DNA of 64,000 nucleotides from Nitrogeniibacter aestuarii (lineage in GTDB: Bacteria; Pseudomonadota; Gammaproteobacteria; Burkholderiales; Rhodocyclaceae), in assembly GCF_017309585.1 (NCBI RefSeq), contig NZ_CP071321.1, forward strand, positions 2,604,001 to 2,668,000, given 5' to 3'. How positions within the stretch are numbered: position 1 is the first letter of the stretch; each line of letters starts with the position of its first letter. The position numbers and the translations under genes are program-made. The notes under the pieces were generated by a model. The model was not told the DNA's origin and ran no database searches. It saw nothing but the letters and a program-made list of their open reading frames with translations. Positions 26,227-33,873 of the stretch are shown here, in pieces.

Positions 26227-26898
26227 ATGGCGCGGCCGATGACGCGCGAGGCCATCGCGCAGATGTTCGAGCGCTTTGCCGCCGCCAACCCGTCTCCACA
26301 GACAGAACTCGAATACGCTTCGCCCTATCAGCTGCTGGTTGCCGTGGTGCTCTCCGCCCAGGCCACCGACAAGAGCGTGAACATCGCGACGCGCGGTCTC
26401 TTCAAGGCAGCCCCCACGCCCGAAGCCATGGTCACTCTGGGCGAAGCCGGTATTGCCGAGCACATCAAGACGATCGGTCTGTATCGCAACAAGGCCAAGA
26501 ACGTCGCCGCACTCTCCCACCTGCTGCTGGAACGCCATCTGGGAGACGTCCCGGATACGCGCGATGAACTTGTCGCACTCCCCGGCGTCGGACGAAAAAC
26601 CGCCAACGTTGTGCTCAACACCATCTTCAGGCAACCGGCCATGGCGGTCGATACACACATTTTTCGTGTGTCCAACCGGACCGGCCTGGCCAGTGGGAAG
26701 AACGTCGACGAGGTGGAACAACGCCTGCTCAAGCGGGTGCCCAAGGAATTCCTGCTCGACGCACATCATTGGCTGATTCTTCATGGCCGCTACACGTGCA
26801 CCGCGCGCAAACCCAAATGTGGCGAATGCATCGTGCGCGACCTGTGCAATTTCAAGGACAAGACGGACGTGCCCATCGAGCGCGCCCCAGAGGACTGA
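26227..26898 (+). CDS. nth: Endonuclease III
   Basis: A DNA glycosylase/AP lyase that removes oxidised pyrimidines. The 223-residue protein has the helix-hairpin-helix LPGVGRKTANVVL containing the catalytic lysine, the catalytic aspartate in VDTHIFRVSNR, and a C-terminal 4Fe-4S cluster with spacing Cys-x6-Cys-x2-Cys-x5-Cys (CTARKPKCGECIVRDLC). It follows rsxE directly, as in E. coli. An in-frame ATG at 26239 is an alternative start. Confidence 0.97.
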   Translation: MARPMTREAIAQMFERFAAANPSPQTELEYASPYQLLVAVVLSAQATDKSVNIATRGLFKAAPTPEAMVTLGEAGIAEHIKTIGLYRNKAKNVAALSHLLLERHLGDVPDTRDELVALPGVGRKTANVVLNTIFRQPAMAVDTHIFRVSNRTGLASGKNVDEVEQRLLKRVPKEFLLDAHHWLILHGRYTCTARKPKCGECIVRDLCNFKDKTDVPIERAPED

Positions 26899-26902
26899 CA
26901 CC

Positions 26903-27343
26903 ATGTTCGACCCCAGCCGTGACCAGGCGCGCCAGTTTTTCATCGAGGCATGGAAGAAGCACCGCGACGGCAACGTCCTGACTGCCATGGAAACGATGTT
27001 CATCGGCATCGCCGAGGCGCACCCGGAATACCATGCCCTGCTCGAGGATCCCGAGGCCATCGACAAGGACTTTGCGCCCGAGGATGGCCAGATCAACCCT
27101 TTTCTGCACCTGTCGCTGCACCTGGCGGTGGAGGAGCAACTCTCCATTGACCAGCCGCCCGGCCTGAAGCCCGCCTTTGCTCAGCTTCAGCTCAAACTCG
27201 GCAGCCGGCACGATGCACTCCACGACGTGGTGGAATGTCTGGGTGAGACGATCTGGCGGGCACAGCGCGATCGCCAGCCGCCTGACGGCATGGCCTACGT
27301 GAACGCCGTACGCAAGCGCGCCGGGCTCCCCATCGCGGGCTGA
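26903..27343 (+). CDS. DUF1841 family protein
   Basis: A 146-residue protein of the betaproteobacterial DUF1841 family. Recognisable segments are MFDPSRDQARQFFIEAW at the start, NPFLHLSLHLAVEEQLSIDQ in the middle, and HDALHDVVECLGETIW towards the end. The conserved histidines could bind metal, but no function is known. It starts 4 bp after nth, at the end of the rsx operon, and is followed by a strong terminator. Confidence 0.85.
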   Translation: MFDPSRDQARQFFIEAWKKHRDGNVLTAMETMFIGIAEAHPEYHALLEDPEAIDKDFAPEDGQINPFLHLSLHLAVEEQLSIDQPPGLKPAFAQLQLKLGSRHDALHDVVECLGETIWRAQRDRQPPDGMAYVNAVRKRAGLPIAG

Positions 27344-27364
27344 CACGGCCGACACCAAATGAAA

Positions 27365-27390
27365 AAAGGCGGGCCTGAGCCCGCCTTTGC
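27365..27390. terminator. Terminator at the end of the rsx-nth operon
   Basis: The arms AAAGGCGGGC (27365-27374) and GCCCGCCTTT (27379-27388) pair around CTGA, with A-rich and T-rich flanks. It lies between convergent operons and can serve both strands. Confidence 0.85.
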
Positions 27391-27407
27391 CGTTTCAACG
27401 TCAAGAT

Positions 27408-27728
27408 TTACTTCTTGACGACCAGCCCCTTCTGGGACGCGAAGAAGGCCGCGAGATCGGCAATGTCTTGCGAGCTCAGCGGCTCGACCTGACCTGCCAT
27501 GATTTCATTCTTGCGATTCTTGAGTTTGTAATCAGTGAGAGCGCGTACCAGATAGTCCTCATGCTGGCCAGCCAGCTTGGGGAACATGGGCGTCGGACTG
27601 TTGCCGTCCGCCCCGTGGCACGCGGCACACACCGCGGATTTTTCCTTACCGGCTGCCGGATCACCTCCCGCCAGCGCCGGGGCACAGGCGAGCGTGGCGA
27701 CCAGAACAGCCATCCATTGCAACTTCAT
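27408..27728 (-). CDS. Periplasmic monoheme cytochrome c (c4-half-like)
   Basis: A 106-residue secreted class I cytochrome c with a signal peptide ending near ALA. The heme attachment motif is CAACH, and a probable axial Met lies in NEIMAGQV. The segments PKLAGQHEDYLVRALTDYK and LSSQDIADLAAFFASQ match one half of diheme cytochrome c4. It overlaps the upstream cytochrome gene by 4 bp, so the two monoheme proteins are cotranslated. It likely transfers electrons in the periplasm to a terminal oxidase or reductase. Confidence 0.92.
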   Translation of the reverse strand: MKLQWMAVLVATLACAPALAGGDPAAGKEKSAVCAACHGADGNSPTPMFPKLAGQHEDYLVRALTDYKLKNRKNEIMAGQVEPLSSQDIADLAAFFASQKGLVVKK

Positions 27729-28045
27729 TGAGCACTCCCGTAGTAAGCAGCCAGATCCGCCATGTCCTGATCACTCAGGCTGGCGGCAATGCCCTGCATC
27801 GTTGGGTGACTGCGCGTACCGTCTTTGTAGGCCATGAGCGCAGCCACGATGTAGTCGGGGTGCTGACCACCGATTTTGGGTACGTGATACACAGACGGGA
27901 ACGCCGTGCGATAGCCCGGAATGCCATGACAGCCCACACACATGGAAATTTTTTGTTTTGCAGCTTCGGCACTGCCATCGGCTGCCCATGTGGCTGTGGA
28001 CGCGACTGCCAGCACGGCAGCCAGGATGAACCGTTGTCCCTTCAT
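27725..28045 (-). CDS. Periplasmic monoheme cytochrome c (c4-half-like)
   Basis: A 106-residue secreted cytochrome c with a signal peptide ending near WAA. The heme site is CVGCH, and the candidate sixth ligand Met is in RSHPTMQGIA. The stretches PKIGGQHPDYIVAALMAYKDG and LSDQDMADLAAYYGS resemble a cytochrome c4 half. It is first of an overlapping pair, its stop lying within the start codon region of the second gene. Confidence 0.92.
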   Translation of the reverse strand: MKGQRFILAAVLAVASTATWAADGSAEAAKQKISMCVGCHGIPGYRTAFPSVYHVPKIGGQHPDYIVAALMAYKDGTRSHPTMQGIAASLSDQDMADLAAYYGSAQ

Positions 28046-28357
28046 GAAGACTCCTCTGTTGGGTTTGGGGGAATCTGAAACTGAAACGGCCCGTCGATTC
28101 TAAAGGTGAAAAAGCGCGTGTTGCAAACTATTCTCGCTTCGCTGCGACGCACAAATTTACTTAAAAATCATCAACTTCTAATCTAGCTCGACGCCAACCC
28201 GAGCAAATCCGCACGTTTTCCAGTGGCAACCCGATACGACGAACTCGAATCGGATTGAAAAGACAGTTTCCAATACCGGTTTTGCGCCGCACTGCGGCAG
28301 AGCAAACCCCCGCAGCATGAATCAATCCGGCGGGGGCATTTTCAATTCATCTGGTGT
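28046..28357. other. Intergenic region with a terminator for the GDSL gene
   Basis: 312 bp without a gene. It should hold the cytochrome promoter on the minus strand. An inverted repeat CCCCCGC/GCGGGGG (28307-28313 and 28330-28336) with a 16-nt loop lies just past the GDSL stop and reads into TTTG on the minus strand, consistent with a weak terminator of that gene. I see nothing else. Confidence 0.5.
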
Positions 28358-29314
28358 TCAGAAGACACGACGTCTTGCAGCGATGAACGCGCCGAGGGCC
28401 AGCAGTGAGAGCAAGGCAGTCGACGGTTCCGGTATCTGGCGGGCCACCGCATCGGCAAACGCCAGGCCCAGTTGCTGATGGGCTGCGGTTGTGGGATGGA
28501 CGCTATCCCAGAACAGGTAGGTACTCTGTTCATTGGGATCTAGGACGCAGGCAAGCGAGTCGATGCAGGCAGCATCGACCACGGCCAGGCCCACACTCGC
28601 CGGGTCAGCCACGACATCCCGGAGGAAATTGAAGGTGTCAAAGGTCGTCACGCGCGCGTCCGGCGTACTGATCCGGAATGACATCAAGGCCTGGTCGAGC
28701 AGCAGATTGAATCCCGCCGAAACCGCCGTCATCGTGCCTTGCTCAGCGGTGCCGAGAAAAGAGGGCGTCAGGCCCAGATCCGGCATGTTCGGCAGGAAGA
28801 AATTTCGAGCACCGAGCGAGTAAAGATCCCCCAGGACCACCATCAGATTGGCCACCGACTGATCGGGCGTCAGACCGGCCTCGAAGTAATCATTGGGCCC
28901 GCCCCAGACGCCATACAAGGCATCCGGATCCGCCGGCGCACCACCGAGCGCATTGGCAAACATACCCACTTGCGCCTGCATACCGGTTCCGTTCAGCCCC
29001 TCAGCCCACAGAAAGCTATCGTTGCCATTCACGTCGAACCCGGTCTTGGCACCGCCAAAGGCAAAGTCGGTCAGACTCAGCCCGAGCGAGTCGGCCATGT
29101 ACTCCGCCGCCACCGGACCATTGCTGAACCGGCCATCCACATAGGGTGGCGGCGGGAACGTACTTCCGCTCAGCGCGAACACGTTTCCGTTGTCCGAAAG
29201 GCTGTCGCCGAAAAAAACGAGTTGGGAATAGTCGCTTGACAGCAAGGCAGCCGTGCCGGTCTGAGCCATGACGGCCATGCACAATGCGGTGAAGACTTGA
29301 CGCAAGCCACGCAT
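28358..29314 (-). CDS. Secreted SGNH/GDSL hydrolase with PEP-CTERM sorting signal
   Basis: A 318-residue secreted esterase/lipase-like protein. It has a signal peptide (FTALCMAVMAQTGTAA), the nucleophile serine in FFGDSLSDNGN (Ser38), the block III motif GGPNDYF, and the Asp/His pair in WDSVHPTTAAHQ. The last 25 residues (IPEPSTALLSLLALG, a hydrophobic span, then ARRR) are a PEP-CTERM signal recognised by an exosortase, implying processing at the inner membrane and export to the surface or exopolysaccharide. ATG 29314 is preceded by GAGGAGAT. The longer frame from 29374 lacks support. Confidence 0.92.
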   Translation of the reverse strand: MRGLRQVFTALCMAVMAQTGTAALLSSDYSQLVFFGDSLSDNGNVFALSGSTFPPPPYVDGRFSNGPVAAEYMADSLGLSLTDFAFGGAKTGFDVNGNDSFLWAEGLNGTGMQAQVGMFANALGGAPADPDALYGVWGGPNDYFEAGLTPDQSVANLMVVLGDLYSLGARNFFLPNMPDLGLTPSFLGTAEQGTMTAVSAGFNLLLDQALMSFRISTPDARVTTFDTFNFLRDVVADPASVGLAVVDAACIDSLACVLDPNEQSTYLFWDSVHPTTAAHQQLGLAFADAVARQIPEPSTALLSLLALGAFIAARRRVF

Positions 29315-29474
29315 AAGGGATCTCCTCTGTCGGTTATAGTTTCCGCGTCCCCTGCACACGGAGTTGATACACACTAGTGCAGTGCTACAGAATAATCAAA
29401 CGATCGTTCGCATCTCCTCGATGTGGGAAAAGGACACATTCATGTAATGTTGCCTGAACGATCAAGGAAACCCC

Positions 29475-30317
29475 ATGCGCTTTGAAGGCAGTCAGAACTA
29501 CGTCGCCACCGACGACCTGAAACTTGCGGTGAACGCCGCGATCACGCTCGAACGCCCTTTGTTGATCAAGGGCGAACCGGGCACCGGCAAGACCATGCTG
29601 GCAGAGGAAGTGGCAGCTGCGCTCGGGGTGCCGCTGCTTCAGTGGCACATCAAATCGACCACCAAGGCTCAACAGGGGCTTTACGAGTACGACGCGGTGT
29701 CGCGGCTGCGCGACTCGCAGCTGGGTGATGATCGGGTCAAGGACATCGGCAACTACATCGTCAAGGGTGTGCTGTGGCAGGCTTTTGAACAAGACACGCC
29801 GTGCGTGGTCCTGATCGACGAGATCGACAAGGCGGATATCGAATTCCCCAACGATCTGCTGCGCGAGCTCGATCGCATGGAGTTTCATGTGTATGAGACA
29901 CGCGAGACGATCCGGGCGCGCAACCGGCCGATCGTGTTCATCACCTCCAACAATGAGAAGGAACTGCCGGACGCGTTTCTGCGCCGGTGCTTCTTTCACT
30001 ACATCCAGTTCCCCGACCGGGAGACGATGCAGGCCATCGTTGATGTGCACTTTCCCGGCATCAAGAAAACGCTGCTGACCGAGGCGCTGGAGGTTTTCTT
30101 CGGCCTTCGGGATGTTCCGGGGCTCAAGAAGAAACCGTCCACATCGGAATTGATCGACTGGCTGAAGCTCTTGATGGCCGAAGACATTCCAGCGGAAGTG
30201 TTGCATACACACGATCAGGGCGAGGCCTTGCCTCCGCTTCACGGGGCACTGCTCAAGAACGAGCAGGACGTTCACCTCTATGAGCGACTGCTCTTCATGA
30301 ACCGGCGCAACCGCTGA
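29475..30317 (+). CDS. MoxR-family AAA+ ATPase (CoxD-like)
   Basis: A 280-residue AAA+ ATPase of the MoxR/CoxD group, chaperone-like enzymes that act with von Willebrand factor A proteins. Walker A is GEPGTGKT (33-40), Walker B VVLIDEID (111-118), and a sensor region is in VFITSNNEKELPDAFLRRC. In most relatives the VWA partner gene follows directly. Here two other genes intervene before the VWA gene at 32688, all on this strand. It is divergent from the GDSL gene. Confidence 0.92.
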   Translation: MRFEGSQNYVATDDLKLAVNAAITLERPLLIKGEPGTGKTMLAEEVAAALGVPLLQWHIKSTTKAQQGLYEYDAVSRLRDSQLGDDRVKDIGNYIVKGVLWQAFEQDTPCVVLIDEIDKADIEFPNDLLRELDRMEFHVYETRETIRARNRPIVFITSNNEKELPDAFLRRCFFHYIQFPDRETMQAIVDVHFPGIKKTLLTEALEVFFGLRDVPGLKKKPSTSELIDWLKLLMAEDIPAEVLHTHDQGEALPPLHGALLKNEQDVHLYERLLFMNRRNR

Positions 30318-30419
30318 ACGGCAGCAAGGCGTGGCGATGACGTGATCCAGTACCGGCAGGGTTCCTGAGCGCCCTGCTTCACGTTATGCTGAGCGGAAAC
30401 CCGCGAGGATAACGACGGT

Positions 30420-32339
30420 TTGGACGGTATTTTCATCAGCTATCGACGCGACGACTCGGCCGGCTACGCCGGGCGTCTGTACGACCGCCTGGCAGCCCAT
30501 TTCGGGGTCGATCGCGTGTTCATGGATGTCGAAGGGATCGAGCCGGGCACCGACTTCATCGTCGCCATCGAAAAGGCCCTGAGATCGTGCCGCGTCCTCA
30601 TCGTCCTGATCGGGGACGAATGGCTCGACATTCGCGACGTACGCGGCCGCCGCCGGCTGGATGACCCGAACGATTTCATTCGCATCGAAACCGGCACGGC
30701 GCTTGGGCGCGATATACGTGTGGTGCCGGTGCTGCTCGATGGCACCCCAATGCCGGACTCAGACGCCCTGCCGGACGACCTGAAGTCACTGGTGCGACGC
30801 CACGCGGTGGAACTCACACACAAACAGTGGGAAGCCACGTCGGGCGAACTCATCGCCACGCTGGAAAAGATTCTTCAGCAGAACCCCGTGCCTGTCGAAC
30901 CCGCAACGGGCGGCGGGACTCAAGCCCCGCCATCCCCCGAGACAGCACCAAGCAAGGGGTCCCGTGGCGTCAAACGATGGCTCGCGTTCGCCGCTGTGGC
31001 GATCGCACTTGTGCTGGCCCTCGCCTATTGGGCGGCGAAACCGATCAACTCGGTCAGCGTTGATACGGATTCATCCCGGCTTGCCGTCGAGCGCAAGACG
31101 TCGCCCCCCCGTCTGTCGAGCCCACAGACGCAACTCGATTTTGGCAAGGTGCCGGCATCGGAGACCAAACACCTCGAATGGCTCGTCCGAAACGCAGGCG
31201 GCACCAGCGGAAACGTTGAAATCGTTCTTGACGGTCCGGATGCAAGCGTCTTTTCAACCCCGGTCGACACCTGCAGCGCCGGCATTCGCGAGGACAGCCA
31301 GTGCAGCATCTCGGTCCGCTATCAGCCTGTGGCATCCGGTGCCCATTCAGCGCGCCTGACGGTGCGCACTCAAGGGTCGAGCACTGCCGTCGCGCTCGTC
31401 GGCCTCGCTACTGATACCGTCGCTTCTCCGCCCCCCACAGCACCGCAAGCACCGAGCACACCGCCAGAGCCGCCAGCCACGCCCGCTGCGCCTCCTGCTG
31501 CGACGGTCAAGCCAAAACCCTCGATAGAAGACATCAAACTTGTGGCGCGTGACGGCGGCGTCACTCTTTGTCACGAAACCCGTCACGCGACTGAACTGCG
31601 CATCACCCCCGGAAATATCGTTGCCAACGACCCCGCGCGCGGCTGCATCGAGATTCCACTATCGACAACCACAACGCTCACGGTGACGGCCAGCAACGCC
31701 CACGGCCAGACCAGCAAACGCATCACGGCTTCACCGGCCGCGCCCGCGGCGGCGGCCGGTGATTCAAGACTGCCGAGCCCTGGCGACCGCTGGGTCTACC
31801 AGACCCGCGGCAAATGGGCCAACAGCCCCAAACGCACGGTCTCGGTCACCGTCGATAAAGTCGAAGATGCGCTGATCTACGAATCCATGGCGCTGAAGAT
31901 CCCGAATGCGCGACCGGGTGGTAGCAAGCGATCCAGCCGAGTGCGCCCGGCCATCATCGACTGGACGTGGCTGGGCTGGGAGTTCGCCCCCTGGCTGGCC
32001 GCGGGCGATGCGCTCGAGACCGCGCGCTGGCGAGGATTTTCAGTTCCGGATGTGGGCGCACACTGGACCAACTGGCGCGGAGAGGCCGAGGTTGTCGGTC
32101 GGGAGACCGTGACCGTGCCTGCAGGTCGATTCGACACGATCAAGGTCAAGGTGCTTGCGCAGCGTCGTCAGAGCGGTAGTCAGATCGAGGCCGACGTCGA
32201 GCCGACGCAAACAAAACTTACGGTTTGGTACTCGCCCAAAACCAAGCGCTACGTGAAGATGGAACGCATCATCGACGCCGCCAGTGGGACGGAAATCGAA
32301 CGAGATCAGATCGAACTGATCGAGTATCGAACTCAATAG
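30420..32339 (+). CDS. Membrane-anchored TIR-domain protein with Ig-like repeats
   Basis: 639 residues. Residues 1-155 are a bacterial TIR domain (IFISYRRDDSAGYAGRL, VFMDVEGIEPG, VVPVLLDG). Glu90 in FIRIE sits where catalytic TIR enzymes have the NADase glutamate. A Pro/Gly linker precedes one membrane span at about 186-206. Then come an ASPM/SPD-2/hydin-like Ig domain (229-335), a Pro-rich linker (336-368), a second Ig-like segment (369-440), and a C-terminal beta-rich region ending with WYSPKTKRYVKMER. So TIR is cytoplasmic and the rest probably periplasmic. The start is TTG 30420, with GAGG at 30404-30407 upstream. It lies between MoxR and VWA genes. Enzyme activity is not shown. Confidence 0.85.
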   Translation: MDGIFISYRRDDSAGYAGRLYDRLAAHFGVDRVFMDVEGIEPGTDFIVAIEKALRSCRVLIVLIGDEWLDIRDVRGRRRLDDPNDFIRIETGTALGRDIRVVPVLLDGTPMPDSDALPDDLKSLVRRHAVELTHKQWEATSGELIATLEKILQQNPVPVEPATGGGTQAPPSPETAPSKGSRGVKRWLAFAAVAIALVLALAYWAAKPINSVSVDTDSSRLAVERKTSPPRLSSPQTQLDFGKVPASETKHLEWLVRNAGGTSGNVEIVLDGPDASVFSTPVDTCSAGIREDSQCSISVRYQPVASGAHSARLTVRTQGSSTAVALVGLATDTVASPPPTAPQAPSTPPEPPATPAAPPAATVKPKPSIEDIKLVARDGGVTLCHETRHATELRITPGNIVANDPARGCIEIPLSTTTTLTVTASNAHGQTSKRITASPAAPAAAAGDSRLPSPGDRWVYQTRGKWANSPKRTVSVTVDKVEDALIYESMALKIPNARPGGSKRSSRVRPAIIDWTWLGWEFAPWLAAGDALETARWRGFSVPDVGAHWTNWRGEAEVVGRETVTVPAGRFDTIKVKVLAQRRQSGSQIEADVEPTQTKLTVWYSPKTKRYVKMERIIDAASGTEIERDQIELIEYRTQ

Positions 32340-32386
32340 CGCCCTGATCGCATCATGCATGCTGGCGCCTCAGGAGACGTCAGCGC

Positions 32387-32677
32387 TTGGTTCGACTTTC
32401 ATTGTGTGTGATGGCGTGCGCCCTTTCGAGCGCGGCATACGCCGGGCTGTGTCCGTCCCCGCCGGTGGTGACGCTCAATCAGGCGATGTGCCTGGCACGC
32501 AACTTTGTCGAGCGCCCGTCCCCACCACCATGGCAAACGGACTATCGCGTTTTCAAGACGACCAGCGGCTGGTCGGTGCGCTATGCACCGCGCACGCCAA
32601 CCCCGCGCGGGGGTTCGGGCGAACTGCTCATTGACGCCCAATCCGGTAGAGTGAGAGTCATACGCATGGACCGCTGA
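32387..32677 (+). CDS. Small secreted protein, function unknown
   Basis: A 96-residue product with a signal peptide (LSLCVMACALSSAAYA, cleavage probably before GLCPS) and a 75-residue mature domain with two cysteines (CPSPP and MCLAR), one probable disulfide, and a C-terminus like WSVRYAPRTPTPRGGSGELL. The end reads like a PepSY-type or inhibitor-like strand (IDAQSGRVRVIRMDR), but I do not recognise a family. The start is TTG 32387 with AGGAGA 10 bp upstream. It lies 47 bp after the TIR gene and 10 bp before the VWA gene, so it belongs to the same unit. Confidence 0.7.
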   Translation: MVRLSLCVMACALSSAAYAGLCPSPPVVTLNQAMCLARNFVERPSPPPWQTDYRVFKTTSGWSVRYAPRTPTPRGGSGELLIDAQSGRVRVIRMDR

Positions 32678-32687
32678 GTGTCACGAC

Positions 32688-33869
32688 GTGCTGATCGACT
32701 TTTTCCTGTATCTGCGCACCCACAAACTGCCCGTTTCGACCAAGGAGTTTCTGCTCCTGCTCGAGGGCGTGCGCAGTCACGTCTGCGGGCACTCGATCGA
32801 TGAGTTCTACTATTTTTGCCGCACCTGTCTGGTCAAGGACGAGACTCACTACGACCGCTTCGATCAGGCCTTTGGGCGCTACTTCAAAGGCGTGAGCGAA
32901 CTGCCTGGGCTGGATGCGGACCTGCCGGATGAATGGCTCAAGGCTTTCACCAGGAAATACCTCTCCCCGGACGAACGGGCCAAGCTCGAAAAATTGGGTT
33001 GGGACGCGCTCATGGAGACGTTTCGCAAGCGGCTGGACGAACAGCAGGCACGCCACGAGGGTGGAAACAAGTGGGTTGGCACGGGCGGGACATCCCCATT
33101 TGGTAACAACGGATATCACCCGGAAGGGCTCCGCGTGGGCGGGGAATCCGGAGGAAACCGCACCGCGATCAAGGTCTGGGACAAGCGCGAATTCCGTAAT
33201 CTGGACGATTCAGTCGAGATCGGCACGCGCAACATCAAGGTGGCCCTGAGGCGCCTCAGGCGATTTGCGCGCGTCGGCGCCGCCGATGAACTCGATCTGG
33301 AATCGACCATTGCCGCAACGGCCCGAAACGCCGGCTGGCTCGACCTGCATATGCGTCCGGAACGCCACAACGCCGTCAAGGTGCTCATGTTTTTCGACAT
33401 CGGCGGCTCGATGGACGATCATATCAAGGTCTGCGAAGAACTGTTCTCGGCGTCCAGATCCGAGTTCAAGCATCTGGAGTATTTCTACTTCCACAACTGC
33501 GTCTACGAGCATGTGTGGCGAAATGCGCAACGGCGTCACAGCGAGCGAACCCCGCTGCTGGACGTCATCCACAAGTACGGGCCGGACAACAAACTGATCT
33601 TCGTGGGCGACGCGACCATGAGCCCTTACGAGATCCTGCATCCGCATGGCTCGGTCGAATACATGAACAAGGAGGCCGGCGCCACCTGGCTGAGACGCCT
33701 GCTCGACGCTTACCCGTCAGCGGCCTGGCTGAATCCGGAGCCAGAACGTCTGTGGAGCTATCGCCAGTCGATCGAAATCATCCAGGACATTATCGGCAAG
33801 GGGCGGATGTACCCCATGACGCTAGCCGGCCTGACCGATGCCATTGCCCAGCTATCGAAAAAACGCTGA
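32688..33869 (+). CDS. VWA-domain protein, CoxE-like partner of MoxR
   Basis: A 393-residue cytoplasmic protein of the CoxE-like VWA group. The C-terminal VWA domain (about 228-393) has a MIDAS metal site beginning FFDIGGSMDD (Asp237, Ser241), with VGDATMSP contributing later ligands. The N-terminal region (MLIDFFLYLRTHKLPVSTKEF) is typical of MoxR-partner VWA proteins. The start is GTG 32688. Its stop is 4 bp from the convergent M61 peptidase stop. The MoxR partner is 2.4 kb upstream, with the TIR and small secreted genes between. Confidence 0.9.
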   Translation: MLIDFFLYLRTHKLPVSTKEFLLLLEGVRSHVCGHSIDEFYYFCRTCLVKDETHYDRFDQAFGRYFKGVSELPGLDADLPDEWLKAFTRKYLSPDERAKLEKLGWDALMETFRKRLDEQQARHEGGNKWVGTGGTSPFGNNGYHPEGLRVGGESGGNRTAIKVWDKREFRNLDDSVEIGTRNIKVALRRLRRFARVGAADELDLESTIAATARNAGWLDLHMRPERHNAVKVLMFFDIGGSMDDHIKVCEELFSASRSEFKHLEYFYFHNCVYEHVWRNAQRRHSERTPLLDVIHKYGPDNKLIFVGDATMSPYEILHPHGSVEYMNKEAGATWLRRLLDAYPSAAWLNPEPERLWSYRQSIEIIQDIIGKGRMYPMTLAGLTDAIAQLSKKR

Positions 33870-33873
33870 GCGT

